64,000 nt of DNA from Ornithodoros turicata (taxonomy: Eukaryota > Arthropoda > Arachnida > Ixodida > Argasidae), in NCBI RefSeq assembly GCF_037126465.1, contig NW_026999456.1:1-64000 (forward strand), given 5' to 3'. Each line of letters begins with the position of its first letter. The first letter of the stretch is position 1. This document shows positions 23,119-35,704 of the stretch, piece after piece. Made by a program: the position numbers and the translations under genes. Under the pieces are notes generated by a model. It saw only the letters and a list, made by a program, of their open reading frames with translations, did not search any database and was not told the DNA's origin.

Positions 23119-24429
23119 TCTATATTGGCGAGACACCCAGGGAAGGATAACGGACGTATTTTCATTACCGTTTCCATTTTCGCTACTGCTATATCTTCGT
23201 TTCCATTATCCGTTTCTGATACCAGCTTTTGAATTTCGTTTCCGTTAATGTTTCCGGTAATGGAACGGCTGTTACACAGCTGTCAGCTGCTGAAAACACC
23301 CTGTTTTACCCTAGTGCTACTTCGCTGCCACGCGTACACAAGTAATTTTACGTTGTTGGGACAAGCACATCTTGCAAGATTTTTCAAAGAAACATAGGAA
23401 CATGTCTTCGGTCACTCCGAGTCCAGCAACCCAAGATGGGCGTAACCTTCATCCAATGTCACACTCATAGGCCGACCCTTTCGGTAGCAAACCATACTGC
23501 CATAACCACGGCAAAATGAAAAAAAAAAATGTAAAAAAGAGATATGTAAACGTATATGTGTTGATGTCATGGAGTTATGAGGACTAGGAGGAGTAGGTAA
23601 GCGAGCGATGCACTCTAGAGATCCAATATTTCTCTTTGTTCCCACGATCTCCTCTAGTATATTTAGAGAATTACAGAGAATAAAGCCGTCGAAATACAAA
23701 AATAAACTGAAAAGTCGCTGAAATGATATCGCACAACAGGAACAGTCATTACCCGAATTCAGTACTGGACCATAATTTTCGCTTCCAACAACGGAGGACC
23801 ATGGAATGCATTTCCATTATCGCTACACCTGCAGCAAAGAGGATCACACACACACTTACAGACAGGTGGCTCGCTATTCTATTCGGTATTCTGGGCCCAC
23901 CTGCGTTCCCTGCTAACGTGTCGACCCAATCGAGAAATATGTCACCCTGGTGTTCGGTAAACTTTTCTCTGGTCCTGTAGGGCAAGAGTTCTGCGTGGTA
24001 CTTGTTCACGCACGAAAAACGGGCAGGGTCACAGTGTCACGCGGCCGTGGTGAACTCTGAACGATAGGTTTCGTGACCGAAGGGCAGGGCTATAGCCAGC
24101 CTATGAACTAGTACATTTTTTGCACACTAGAAATGACAATGACATTATGTGTGGAAGGCTCGTCAGCATGCCCGCAAAATGTACTGTGATCCTTCGATAT
24201 AGTATACTATAAAATGAAATTTTAGAAACTTGATATTTTTGCGTCGCTATCACTGCGAGTTATGCAGCCCAATACGTTTAGACAAAACAAGAAGTGTTTT
24301 GCAGACAAAGCCTGGTTTTTGTCACTTACCTAAGCATGGGGGTCTCGGTTTCCTCCTAGAACTTCTGCTCGGGGTTCTTTGGTTCCAATTGGCTTGGAGA
24401 ATCGACACTAACGGCAAGAAACAAAGGGT

Positions 24430-25510
24430 CCCGTCAAATGGTGGAGATCCCAATATTGTCTCCGCGGACAGAGCACCACTTTTCAATGTTCAACGCTGCA
24501 ATATTTACGTTCGCTGTGCGCGCCGCCATGTACAGAGGAAGGAAAGAAGGAAAGAATGATGGCGATGTCGTTGCATGGGTTAAATAAAAATATGGTTACG
24601 AGCCTATAAGTAAGAAAATCGCGGTGTGTGGAACGCACTTCATTATCAGATTAGAATTTAATTATCGATACAACTGAATGTATTTAGTTTCATGCGCTCA
24701 ACACAAAAAGCATGATGATGATAGCATTTCATGTCCACGCGTCGTCTGCTATGACCGTTTGCTGGAGCACACTCGAGTTCATTTTCTACGTCAAAGTTCT
24801 GAACTTCTGACTGACGCCAGCGGTGAAACGCGAAACGACGCTCTTACACTCCCTTACCCTTCAATGAACCACACCAGTGAAATACGTCCTTTTGCACTTC
24901 GCCGCGACAAAAATATGTAAACCGAAACCAACTAATCAGTGCAGAAATGATCCACTTCTGTTCCACATTCTTCTCTAAACGGTGTCGATAAAAAGTAAAC
25001 GACAAGCCCGAGAACAAGCGAGAGCGAATGCGTTTTCGTTTCTTGTCTGCGTCTCATCTTGTAATTTTTCTTGCATTGTCCCTTTGGACGACGTTCGAGC
25101 TTATGATGTATGGTGCTCTAAGGTCAGATTAATGGGGCCATGCGAGCTTGCCTGTCCCCCTAAATCCACTTCGATAATGAAGTTGGGAGGGCCCCCCGGC
25201 CCTCCCAACCCAGCCAGTTGGGCTGCCCCGAGCGCGCGATTGTCTCCGTTCCTTGTACGCTAACTCACTTGTTTGTAGTGTCCTAGGTTAGTTTGGTGAT
25301 AATTTAGGTTAGATCTATGGTATGGAAACGGTGAAGATCCGAATATCGTTTACATTGACAGAACACCACATTTCTAATGCCTCGAAGCGAAAATTAAAGG
25401 CTGTTTCTAATTAATGACATTACTAAAAACATGTACCGCCACCACAGCGGCACAGCGGTAAGAAGGAAAGAATGGTGCCGAAGTCGTTGCATGAATAAAG
25501 AACAAGAAAT
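24430..25510. repeat. Diverged direct repeat pair
   Basis: Two stretches about 900 bp apart match in order: ggtgaagatccgaatatcg (25330-25348) with ggtggagatcccaatattg (24440-24458), then the acagagcaccac and acagaacaccac words, then ggaaagaatg followed by gtcgttgcatg. Both end near aataaa-type words (24585, 25495). They may be two copies of one mobile element or of a transcribed unit. Confidence 0.5.
25182..25209. repeat. GC-rich perfect hairpin, 12-bp stem
   Basis: The arm gttgggagggcc (25182-25193) and its exact complement ggccctcccaac (25198-25209) flank a cccc loop. No T or A tract follows that would suggest a transcription terminator. Its role is unknown. Confidence 0.7.
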
Positions 25511-26461
25511 AAAATATGATGATACTTTTTCTAGCACGTATATTGAATTTATTCCTCGATATCACTGACTCGCGTTATTTATTTGATCCAGCACATCGCC
25601 GTAGCCGTAGCAGACGACGTCTACCGCCGTGATCAACACTGTTTTGTTTTGTTGCGTACACGAGTTTCAATGATATCAGAAACTAAATTCTCCAAGATAC
25701 GTTACAGAAACCGAAATTTATTGTTCTCGGGCGTATCATTATATTTCATCCTTTTTTACTCATGCAACGATATCGACACCAATCTTTCCTCCTTTCTTCA
25801 ATGGCGGTAAGTAATCATGCAAATAAGATCGGTACAAACTTTAAAGCTCCTAGTACGCTTCTAGTAATGGCAAAGTAGCTTCGAGTGTCACTTAGAAGTA
25901 GCCTTTACTGTTCACTTCGAGGCAAAAGCAACGTGGGTATCTGTCAATGGAGATGGCATGGGGATCTTCACTGTTCACTGACTGACATGACGCGCGTAAA
26001 TCTACATGTGTGCTGCGCTGTGTGTTGTGTCGTCCTTTGTTTGTTTCCCGGCACGTTTTTTTTTTTTAAATCGCTTTTAAAGTGTGAATTTACGTACTCC
26101 TTGTTATTATTATTTATGAGATCCTTCAGTGCTAACATACTGCTCCAGGATCGTCTGGGACGAACAACAATCGGGGAAGCACCCGGAACAGAAGAACCTC
26201 AAGGAACAGGACAGAGACACCCATGCACAAGCAAGTGTGAAAAACCAGGCTTCAGTTCAGTGAGTTCTATATCTAGCCGTGTGACATCGGCCTGCTGATG
26301 TTGCAACGGGTGTTCTAACTTTTCTGCTAGTTTTCAAAACTACAATGAAGCCTGAATACATGTTCCTTTGGAAGGAAAGCTATCAGAACTGGTTATCTTT
26401 ATGTGGATACAAGCAGAAACAACTGCATCAACATTAAGGTGCACATGGTGACATGTTCTCT

Positions 26462-27687
26462 GGGGCCCTATCCTGGTCAAAGTAACCTACCTCGATTACT
26501 TGAAATTTCTTCTGTCATTGGTGCACAATCAAAAAAGGCGTGAATATTAAAAGTGGCTGACACCTTCTATCAACCAATCGCCCCACGTATTATCTTGGAA
26601 AGCGACCCGCCTTATCGGTGTTTCCTCCTGAGAATCCGAAGGCCACACCTGTGATCTGCCTGCCTCGCCTGCCCTGCCTTGTTGCTTCGGTTCTTAGGTG
26701 TCGGAAACAGAAAACTCTACCGGCGTAAAACTGATTTCGTGGAAAATGCGTGGAAAAGCACGCTCGTAATTTCCTTTTTTGCTGTTTGTCATTTTTCTTG
26801 ATGCACAGGTGTGCAAGACGGCAGTGTTTGTGTGACACCGTGCTTGTACTTGGCATTTATAATTCGGTATGTACCTGTGAGATGGCGCTGATAGCAGGCA
26901 ACAAAACTGACAAAACGGTAAAAGCGCGAAGGATCATTGCAAAGTGTCGAACGGACAGTGTTTCGCGAGCCGTAAACGCGTTTATGAGAAATTGGTTCGT
27001 GCTTTAAATCCTGAGCTTTATTTATGAGCTTTTCTTTATATTTTTCTGTGTGTTCGTGTGCTCGATATGCGAAATGATAATTTGCATTGCAATATGCTTC
27101 TTTTGCTCTTGAGCCGTGGGGGTGCCGCAAATGAGCATTGATAGTTTACTCAAGAAACAGTGAACTTTGATCGATGAGTTTTTTGTGTGCACACCGCTAC
27201 GTTGCAATAACATTGATTGTACGACGTACGGCTCGGACGACGCTTCGAAAAGCCCGCCGCTTTCACGCATACGATGCCGCTATCGGCGCAGAGAAACGGT
27301 GTTACGCGGTGCTTTTTTCTCATCATTAAACACAAACGAAGAAAGACAAATTTTTTGTTGTGATGAGCACATACAGACTTTATACAACACAATAAACGGA
27401 AATGCACACGCGGACCCATCACGAAACCCATCGCCGCTCAAAGTAATCGACCCTCTTTCGCTACATTACTTTTCAGCTTTGAAACTAATCTTTTACGTCA
27501 TTGTTACGTCAAAATCACGTAGGGTCACGGTCCGAGATTAGGGCCCAGAGGCTGCGAAGGAAAACTAGGTATAAATTTCGATTGAAACGGGCGGGATTTA
27601 AGGGCGGAGTATTTCGTGGCAGCCCCGCCCTACAGCTTGTGACGTAAAGTAATCGAGGTCGATTACTTTTGACGAGGATAGGGCCCC
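26462..27687. mobile_element. 1.2-kb DNA element with about 42-bp imperfect inverted ends
   Basis: The left end ggggccctatcctggtcaaa continues to cctacctcgattactt. The right end, reverse-complemented, reads ggggccctatcctcgtcaaa and continues to cgacctcgattactt. Another partial copy of the end sequence lies near 27440-27545. No transposase domain or clear target duplication is visible, so the superfamily is open. Confidence 0.65.
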
Positions 27688-29477
27688 ACGTGTAAAAGAT
27701 GTGCTTCGTGAAACATGTTCATTCGTTCTTCACTTATCCACTCTGGTGTTCCATAAAGAAGACCATTAAAAAAGGCCAAAAAATTTATATATACCAAACA
27801 CTCAGAAGGCGGAAAAGTCGAAAGGGCCAATGAACAATCACGAGCCATCGAGAAATGAAAAGTGTATTTTGAAAAGTTCGAACTGCTACATAAAGTAGTA
27901 GAGCAAGAAAGTAGAGTTTGGGACAGGCTTTGGGAAATAATGTGCTAAGGAGAGATATTTTTTTTTTAAAGCACTATGGGTTATGCGTTTATTGAACACG
28001 GTGAGACCTCAATAAACCAGCAGACAGGAATCGTGAGCATCCCATCGCCTCAATAATTTATGAAGTAAATCAATAGCAACCCGCCCGTATCAGTTGGCAG
28101 CGTGTCATAATGAACTAACCCTAACCTGTCCCTCCCACAGGCAACTTTCTTCCGGCCGTGTCAGCAGTGAAGTTTATTTCAACGTCAATCTTGCCACCGT
28201 TGATACAGAGAGAGTTTATTTTCGAAAAGTTATCCGGAAAAGTGAATTTCCACAGCAATTGTTTTCGGCGTTTCATTTTTTAAACGATCTATTTTGGCAA
28301 ACACAGACAACTTTATTTTATCGCGATTAATTGAGCTTAGAGCTATCTTTTTTTTTTTACTTTTGGTAGTTCTGGCTTTTTGGCCTTCTTGTAGTTCGCC
28401 CTTACGGTTGCCGCCCATTTCATAATGGTGCCCCTTTTTTGCAGTTATTTTTTCGAACTCAGTATAAAAAAGAAACTTTTAGAACTTATCAGAACGGAAG
28501 AACCTAGATCCTCCGAAAAAAAATTTGAAGAAGAATCTTGCTGTGGCAAAGGAACGCGGCCTTGCTTCGGCAACATGACCTTCGTGAAACTTTTCCTGTC
28601 TCCAAAGACTTACTTTCGGGTTTTCAAACCACCAATGTGGGACCCGTAGCGGGAGGGCGAGGAGTCAAGCGAAAATGTCAATGCAAACTATGAGTAGTCC
28701 TTGTTCAATAAGGGGACGCTTGAGAGCACTGTGACAGGTCCGACCGCGGGGGGAAGGCTTGGGGGCCTGAGCTCCCACCGAAATTTTCCCTGGGGCAAGG
28801 CCCCTTCCAGAAAGTCTACCCAGGTGACAATTGAGATGAAAGTTTCGAGGGATCTCCTAGGAACCGCATGTTCCGTGTGAGTGATCATGCTAATCCTGTA
28901 GAAATTTGTCTCACGACGTCGCAACAAGGAATTCGGACACCCTGCCTGACCTCTGTGCATGAATGGGGCAGGGTGGACGTTGTGCCCCAGCCCCCTTTGG
29001 CAGATTGAAAACTCTCCGTCCATGGGTCAGACTTCGTTTTTTGCTCACCTCAAGTTAGTCTTTGGAGCCGGCACAAGAAGGGTCCCTTACAGGTACAAAG
29101 TTGCAATCAACAGGTTACCTGTTGTTGTATCACCCACTACAACTTTCCCATTGACATTTTGGCTCTGTTTCTTACAATTAAAAAACTGGCTAATTGTTTT
29201 CACTTCATTAATTAGTTACAAAAATGGTTTGAGTATCCTAACACCACTGGTAAGGTAACACCATACAGTCCGGCCTTTATTATTATTTTTTTTTGGTGCA
29301 CGATGAACCATTTTTTTTAAACTTTGGCTAATTTTTCGTGATGCGCCCTAAATAGCATTGAGCTCATAATATTTGGACGAGTAGATTTTTCATTGCATTT
29401 TGTTACCGTATTAGGTGAAACAACCTCGCATTTTTTTATATTTTGTCACCCACGTGTCTCTTTTTGTGTCATTTCAG

Positions 29478-29710
29478 GGACCAGGGGTGTTTACTTCTCA
29501 TTAAACAAGATCCAAGCGATACCTGCGTGTTTGAGTTGTCGAGTCCCAGCCCTATGGATCCGCAGCTGCAAGAGATGCTGCTGGCCCCAAAGTGCAGTGT
29601 TCGGCTTTCGAGAGTAAAACTGGAACCTCCTGACGCTGCATGTCTACACGAACAGGGCCAGATACAGGAACAGTACTGCAGCGAGTCTCCATTAAGAAGC
29701 GATAGTTACG
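29478..29710 (+). CDS. Upstream exon of plus-strand finger gene, VKLEP motif
   Basis: The acceptor catttcag ends at 29477 and the donor is gtaaat after agttacg (29710). The encoded segment includes IKQDPSDTCVFELSSPSPMD, then LSRVKLEPPDAACLHEQGQI and SESPLRSDSYG. It is a paralogue of the minus-strand exon at 22292-22490 in motif order and in its phase-1 end, which joins correctly to 31494. The start phase differs between the paralogues, so the 5' splice site here is less sure. VKLE fits a SUMO consensus. The initiator exon is not identified. Confidence 0.6.
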
Positions 29711-31493
29711 GTAAATTATTTTGTAAATTATATAAGGTGGTGAGTGTTTTACGGTATGTTCACAGCGGGAACGTATCGCAGCGAGGTTGCAGTAAGTAAT
29801 GTCCGATTCACATTCGAATTTGATTGCGAGACAAGTATTTCTTTCTTTACCTTTTTTTTTTGAAAAGCCAGATTCGGCAATAGCCTTTCCACGTGTGAAG
29901 ACGCAGGTGCGTTCGGAGCAGTGGTATCCAATCCAATGCAAGTCGTCGCTTCTGCCATGCAGTGTGCAAAGGGTGTTTGTTTTCCTTGCCATCATATGTG
30001 CTCTTGGATTCTGTATGGAAGGAGTATCGTACGGTTTCCACCTTCTGCTGTGACATGAAAGAACAGACCTCGTAGGAGACACCGTTCGTAACACAATATT
30101 CCTAACGTATCGATCATGACCAAGTTGAGATTCTCCCCTTGGCTGGCTCGGTGTCTAGTTATTATGAGAGTTCCATGCGTGATTCGAATATATCGAATAA
30201 CTCGAATTTGAATTATGTATAATATTTCGAATAATATTAGAATCGTCCCGGTAATTTAAGAAATAAATGTTACTGTTGTGCGCTGACTTGCTGTTGCGTT
30301 CATCCTTATGTCCGTAATTTCAGATGCCATGTTCCTCACAATATTTATGGTAGTAGTTCAGCTATTTAAACGCTGCATTTATAATGAGAGGATAGACAGG
30401 TAGCGAGCGAGCTGGCGGTGACGTTGAGATGACCAAGAGATGGTGACCAAGGACCTTGAGACGAATTGAGACCTTTTCTGTGCCGTCGTTTTTTTATCCC
30501 CTAGTCTGGGGTTTTTAAGTTATGGAACTGCATTTTATTTTGTATTTAAATACTCGCATCGAAAAGTATTTATGAAGAGGATTTAAATACGTACCCCTTT
30601 CAACCAAGTATTTTGCATTTATATTTCAATACCATGCCTGCCAACTCTCACAGATTATCCGGGAGACCCCCGAATTTCGTTCAGTCTCCCGATTGCATGG
30701 ACAAGCGCTCCAATCTCCCGGAAAATTGGGGCCTGCGCGCACGTATTCCTGAAGAATCAGAGAGCCCGTAACACGTGTTTCGTGGCATGACCATCCATGG
30801 CTGGAGGTGGTGGCACATAGCGTGTTTCATTCTGTCCGTGTTTCTCGAGAAGACGCGCTGTTGTCCTATCATCAGTTCAGTCTTGTACAGTAGTTTCACC
30901 TCCGCGATGGCATTCTCCAAACTGGAGAAATACCTGCCCATGTTCCTCATACGTGCCAAGTTGCTTTCCACAGGTCTTCTGGTTCAGCGCAACCAGCCGC
31001 GGAGCGTAAGCGACCACGTGCGACCGCTGTTCCGGAAGATGTTCTCAAAAAGTGACGGAGCGTGGACGGAGGTGTGGACGGACAAAGGCCACTGCCATCA
31101 TCGGTGAAATGGCTGCGGCCGTGTGAAATGCAAAGTCCTGAAACGACGTGTCTAAGCAGTTGCCCATCCCTGCAGTGTGCTAGGAGTCCCGGGAAAAGTT
31201 CCCGCACCTCCGGTTAGGGGATTTGCTTGTGGTGCCCCCTTTAGGTGCTGCACAGGGCATATGCCCCTTCACCCTTCCGAGACCCAAATCCCTTCACCCA
31301 ACAACCCTTTCCAAGTTTCAACTCGTGCAGCATTGGCTGTTGCGTAGCCTCGACTTTTCATTACTGGCGACAGTGCACACCTCGAGGTGCAATATATAGT
31401 CAAACTAGGGTCAGAAAAGGTACGGAGGTGGTCGTCATGTGACCCGAAGCCTTGCCATGTGGCTTACTTCTCTCCTTTTTTGTTTTACTTCAG
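29711..31493. other. Intron of the plus-strand gene with hAT-like fragments
   Basis: The interval holds no convincing exon. It carries fragments resembling DNA-transposon ends: a gattcgaat/ttcgaata-rich piece (30180-30245), a single arm of the foldback family found at 34231-34356 (about 30385-30527), a tatttaaatac-rich fragment related to the nested hAT at 48.6-49.35 kb (30535-30630), and a catgcctgccaactctcaca piece (30633-30652) resembling known hAT ends. Confidence 0.5.
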
Positions 31494-31646
31494 GAGTGAC
31501 AGCTGGGACGTGTGACGTTAAAGAAGAACCTCGAGAGGAATCTTCAAAGGAACATGCAATAGTGGAAGTCAAAACGGAGCCTTATAACGTTGCAATCTTG
31601 ACTGGACCGGACCATATAGTACACAGCTGTGATTCAACATCAGAAG
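31494..31646 (+). CDS. Phase-1 linker exon, first tandem copy (VKEEP/VKTEP)
   Basis: The acceptor ttacttcag ends at 31493 and the donor gtaagtac starts at 31647. The 153-nt exon is phase 1 at both ends and encodes GVTAGTCDVKEEPREESSKE, then HAIVEVKTEPYNVAIL and CDSTSEG. VKEE and VKTE are SUMO-consensus motifs. The next exon copy (32319-32471) has the same length and phase, and the minus-strand paralogue is 20711-20854. The deduced protein joins 29478-29710 upstream. Symmetric phase means it can be skipped or duplicated without a frame change. Confidence 0.8.
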
Positions 31647-32318
31647 GTAAGTACAAAATGTTGGAGGACATTTAGTCGACACCAAACTCAATAGCCTGAC
31701 AGAAAGAGGGATACAACAGACAGGTATCAGCTTTCATGCACACGTTCCGTTCAATGGAAGATTCTCAAAGTTACTGAAAATAGATGTGGAGATTATTTAT
31801 CAAATTTTGCGTCACTGTTGAATCTCAGTATATCAGGAAATAGATAATGACCTAGTTGCATTTTTTTGTGCTCATGCGATTCCACAATAATAGATGTCTT
31901 CCGTATGTTTCGCCTCTTTTTCTTAGTTACACAACTGTTAGGAATTCCTGTTATTAATTAGGTATTGTGTATAAAAAAAAATCCCAGCTTCGAAAACTGC
32001 CGTCGATTCTGAAGCCATTCCAGAGGTGTTCAGCTGCGTTAGTTCCTATTCCGGACCTTGTGATGCGTTTGAAAGATCCGCATTTAAAAAGCAATTTCAT
32101 TTGGCTTGCTGAAAATAAATCTGGATTTAGAATAATTTGATTTACTCGAATAAATTTAAATCCGGACTCGATTTGGATTCGATTTAAATCCATTTAGTTT
32201 CCTGAAATCCCTCACTCTCTACAGAGGTGGTCATCACGTGACTCAAAGCTTTGCAATGTAGCTTACTTCAATAATGTTTTACCTCAATAATGTTTTACTT
32301 CAATATGTTTTACTTCAG

Positions 32319-32471
32319 GCATGACAGCTGGGATATGTGACGTTAAAGAAGACCGTCAAGAGGACACTTCGAATGAACATCCAATCATAGAAGTCAAGAC
32401 AGAGCCTTATGACGTTGCCGTCTTGACAGAACAGGACCAGATGGGACACAACTGTGGTTCAAGATCAGAAG
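32319..32471 (+). CDS. Phase-1 linker exon, second tandem copy (VKTEP)
   Basis: The acceptor tacttcag ends at 32318 and the donor gtaaatac starts at 32472. At 153 nt, it equals the first copy and keeps phase 1 at both ends. It encodes GMTAGICDVKEDRQEDTSNE, then HPIIEVKTEPYDVAVL and CGSRSEG. Flanking intron sequence also matches (ggtgg-tc-tgtgac upstream near 31425 and 32226; tacaaaatgg-gga downstream), so the duplicated block was larger than the exon. It joins in frame to the finger exon at 45772. Confidence 0.8.
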
Positions 32472-33576
32472 GTAAATACAAAATGGTCGAGGAGATTTAG
32501 TCAACACTAAGGTCAATAGCAGGATATGGACAAAAATGGGGATGTAACAGAAACGCACTTTAGTTTTCTGACAGACAGACAGACACGTATCAACTTTCCA
32601 GTGCAGACACTCTGTTCCATGGGAGATTCTCAAAGGGGGCAAAAGAGACGCGGATGTTCTTTGTCATATTTCACGTCGTGCCTACTCTCGAGTGTCGGGA
32701 TACCTTCGAGTACAAACGTCATTGCCGTACTTGCCATTGAGGAGCACGAAAAAAGAAAAAAGTTAATATTTGTGCGAAGCGTACATTCCGATGTGGCGAG
32801 CACTGAATGTTCGTAGGTTACGGATCGAAATGTCGTTTGTCTTTTTGGACACGGCAGTGATTATGGCAAATTTGTCATCTGTTCAAGAAAGCTCGATTTT
32901 TTGGACCACAGTAATCACAAAACACCGCAGCAAAACAGTCGAGAACGAATGTAATTGAGGAGCAATTGCAAAGTTCTCACAGCAGCGGTTATGCATGCGC
33001 GATCCAGCAATTACATCATTTCATATGACAACACCAATAACCGATCACACCGTTAGTGTTACAGCAAAGTGACTTCTCCCTCCCTCTCCAGGGGAGCATG
33101 ATTCCTCCTCTCTCACACGCACGTGGGAACAGCATGGGATGCCGTAAATAGGTGTCAGTTACCTACGGGCTTCGTTAAATAGAACGTATTGAACGAAAGG
33201 ACTTTGTTAAACTGAGTGCAAATATGCATTGTCGTTTATGTGGAATTGTGCGTGCAATGGAAATAATACGTTAAAAAAGAGGTTTCCGTTAAGCCTACGT
33301 TTGCATAAACAGCCACATCTATATAGAGTATACAATGAATTCTCAGGGAAGTACGGGATGTCGCAAGTGCATCAGAATCCTTCCAGGTGTCTAAAAAAGG
33401 TCACGTATATATGCAGGATTCACTGGGAGTCGTTGCTTCCTTGGATGATGGGAGGAAAATTGTGCTTGAAACTTATCTCTCATGAAGTTTAGATGGACAG
33501 TTCTCATTGACCGTCAGAACCAGGTTGCTATCCCCGACGGCTGCCATATTTATACGTTTCAAATGGCTCAGGAGTA
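32472..33576. other. Intron of the plus-strand gene, nothing recognised
   Basis: The first part repeats the intron after the preceding exon copy, as expected from the tandem duplication. Beyond about 32640 I see no exon or element with clear ends. Confidence 0.4.
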
Positions 33577-33650
33577 CCGTAATTTCACGCGTATAAGCTG
33601 CACCTCAAATAAGTTGCAGGGCCCGTTTTTAGGAATGTTTTGAAAGATAT
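33577..33650. mobile_element. Solo end of the ATAAGCCGC element family
   Basis: The stretch ccgtaatttcacgcgtataa preceded by TA, then a ttgcagggcccgtttttagg-type run, matches the left ends of 39617-40390 and 41414-41945. The other end is not found, so it is a truncated copy. Confidence 0.6.
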
Positions 33651-34230
33651 CCTACTGCACTTACCCGTACTGATTGGCGTTAAAATCTGGGCAGGTTGGT
33701 AATCCATTTAAAAGCGATAAAACCCCATTGCTAGGTAGTGTGGTCATCATCATACTTGTTCGTCCTTTGTCCTTTTTTTACCCCAGCACTGAGGTTTTAT
33801 TGCTTCTAAATGGATTCATCCAGCCTTCAGTCAGTGTTCACTCATAGCTTACAGATCTACTGCTTCTGCGAGACGTTATAACTCGGGTCACAAGCTTATC
33901 CAAGAATCCAATCCAAATGCCTATCCAATCCACGAGCCTATCCAAACAGAGTTGGTTTCCATTCCGCAAAAGTACAGTAAGGGAAAAATAAATTGGTTTT
34001 AACTAGAGATGGGACGAATCTAGAATTGTACGAATCCAAATCCGAATCCGAATCCAAGGAAGGTTCTGCGATTCCATGAATCTTACGAATCTCGAATCTT
34101 TCAAATCCTTTCTTTAAAAAGAGTGTAAAAAGCAAGCAAAAAAAAAACTTCTACTGATACTAAGTGCTTTGAAGCAGAATGTGATATACAACGAGAGGAT
34201 AGAGAGGTAGCAAGAGAGCTTTTGGTATAG

Positions 34231-34356
34231 ATCCGTAACTTAAAAACCCGGGACTAGGGGACAAAAGAACGACAAACACAGACAAGGTCTCAAGAGAGAC
34301 CTTGTCTGTGTTTGTCGTTTTTTTGTCCCCTAGTCTCGGGTTTTTAAGTTATGGAT
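34231..34356. repeat. Hairpin with 61-bp arms and 4-nt loop
   Basis: The left arm 34231-34291 and right arm 34296-34356 are reverse complements with three mismatches, around aaga. A single right arm of the same family lies at about 30460-30527 (cccctagtctggggttttta). Sequence left of the hairpin (gagaggatagagaggtagca, 34193-34212) also matches 30385-30410, so this is a dispersed repeat with an inverted-duplication variant. Confidence 0.85.
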
Positions 34357-35109
34357 TTATGTGATATACATTTGTTTAATTAAAGACAAATTAAATCATA
34401 GTGCAGTTTCAGGAGAAAAATATACCCCTATTGTTCTTCTTAAATGTAATTTATTTAACGCATTGTTCAACAACTACAATATGCTGTAGCAGTTTTTTTT
34501 TTTTTTTTTGCAGAATTTTTTTCGCGTTTTTGGCGCATTCCTCCAAAATCGCGATTTCAAGTTCCCACGAATAGCTCTGGCCATCCCATCAGAGCAAGAT
34601 GTAAAGAAATGAAAATTGATCACACTTCTGTTACTCCTACAAGCGCACGGCACTGTACCTACTATATACAATTATACCACGAAGCCGCAACATGCCTTTC
34701 CCCGTCTTCTTAAAACTAGCTTGTATGATAGTACGACGTCTCAACCGAACTGTTCAGTGCCCTGAGTGATAATGAATGAGAACTGCTGAAATGAACTTGC
34801 TGACCTGCACACGGCAAGTGATACGGCCTCCTGCAGGGTCCATAAAGGCATTGTAGAAGGCCTTTCCTCCCATGTCTGTGAGGAGAAGAAAAGGATTGGC
34901 CTAGAACACCACCATCCTCGTGAACAATGGATGTCTCGGTACGTGCCGAAACATGCCCGAGTATTGACTGCGGCACGATATGCAAAAGCAAAGCCCTCCC
35001 GGAAACCTGTGTCGCGAATTTAAGTTCTCGCAAATTACTCCTCAAACCAGCTTTGTTCGAAAACGCGAAAATATTTTCCACGCACAAAAAAAAAAAAACA
35101 CTTCTACAG
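34357..35109. other. No gene recognised
   Basis: The stretch contains a poly-T run (34492-34510) and a poly-A run (35086-35098). The open frames lack domain signatures. Confidence 0.4.
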
Positions 35110-35704
35110 TAGAGCCCTGCACCATCCGCGGATGGAAGCGGATATCCGCAATATACTTGCGGATTCGGATGAAAATTTAGCACTTTCTGCGGTGTGCGGA
35201 TCGGATGCGGATGGCTCGAGGTCGGATGCGGATCGGATTCGGATACGAAGGCAGCGGATCGGTAGCGGATCGGATGCGGATATACCGCGTGCTGTAATTT
35301 TTCCACCCACAATTTATTTGTATTGCGCGCCGACAGCGAGCGCATGCTCTGGTTCACCTTTGACCATGCACGGCGCCAAGACGGGAGAGGAGGCATTTAG
35401 GCGTCTCGAACCGCGCGAGCGCCGACGAGGTAGCGTTCCACGCGTTCCAGAAGTCTCTCCATATCGCGTTTGTTGAAAGGTTTACCTTTGCTTGTCGTCA
35501 TGACTGAGTCCTTCCGTGACAGCATGGAGGCATCTGAAATTATACCAACATGCTTCCGGCGGTCCTTACGCGTCTTTCGAAACGTGCGGATTTTTGCGGA
35601 TCGGATGCGGATGGTGCGTTTTGCTCAGCGGATCGGATGCGGATGTAAACTGTTGTGTATGGTGCGGATGCGGATGCCAAAAACCTCATCCGCGCAGGGC
35701 TCTA
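35110..35704. mobile_element. Non-autonomous hAT element, 595 bp, perfect 8-bp target duplication
   Basis: The ends are the perfect 11-bp inverted repeat tagagccctgc/gcagggctcta. The target duplication ttctacag is at 35102-35109 and 35705-35712. Both subterminal regions are filled with ggatcggatgcggat-type repeats, typical binding-site clusters of hAT transposases. The middle (35290-35580) has no transposase. Confidence 0.93.

Larger units (their letters stand above)
23119..29477. other. Gap between the divergent finger genes; repeats, no gene recognised
   Basis: This 6.4-kb interval separates the minus-strand upstream exon from its plus-strand paralogue and may hold the undetected first exons and promoters. 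It contains a hAT-like end at about 23143 (cagggaaggataacggac), a diverged direct repeat (24430-24600 against 25320-25510), a GC-rich hairpin and a 1.2-kb inverted-repeat element. No splice-flanked coding segment is firm enough to call. Confidence 0.4.

Noticed and set aside
23749..24009. Minus-strand 86-residue frame as a gene
   Set aside because: No recognisable domain or splice context.
26142..26298. Possible exon after ctgctccag with a glutamate-rich frame
   Set aside because: Acceptor-like and coding-like in composition, but no paralogue, no sure donor and no matching phase. Too weak to call.
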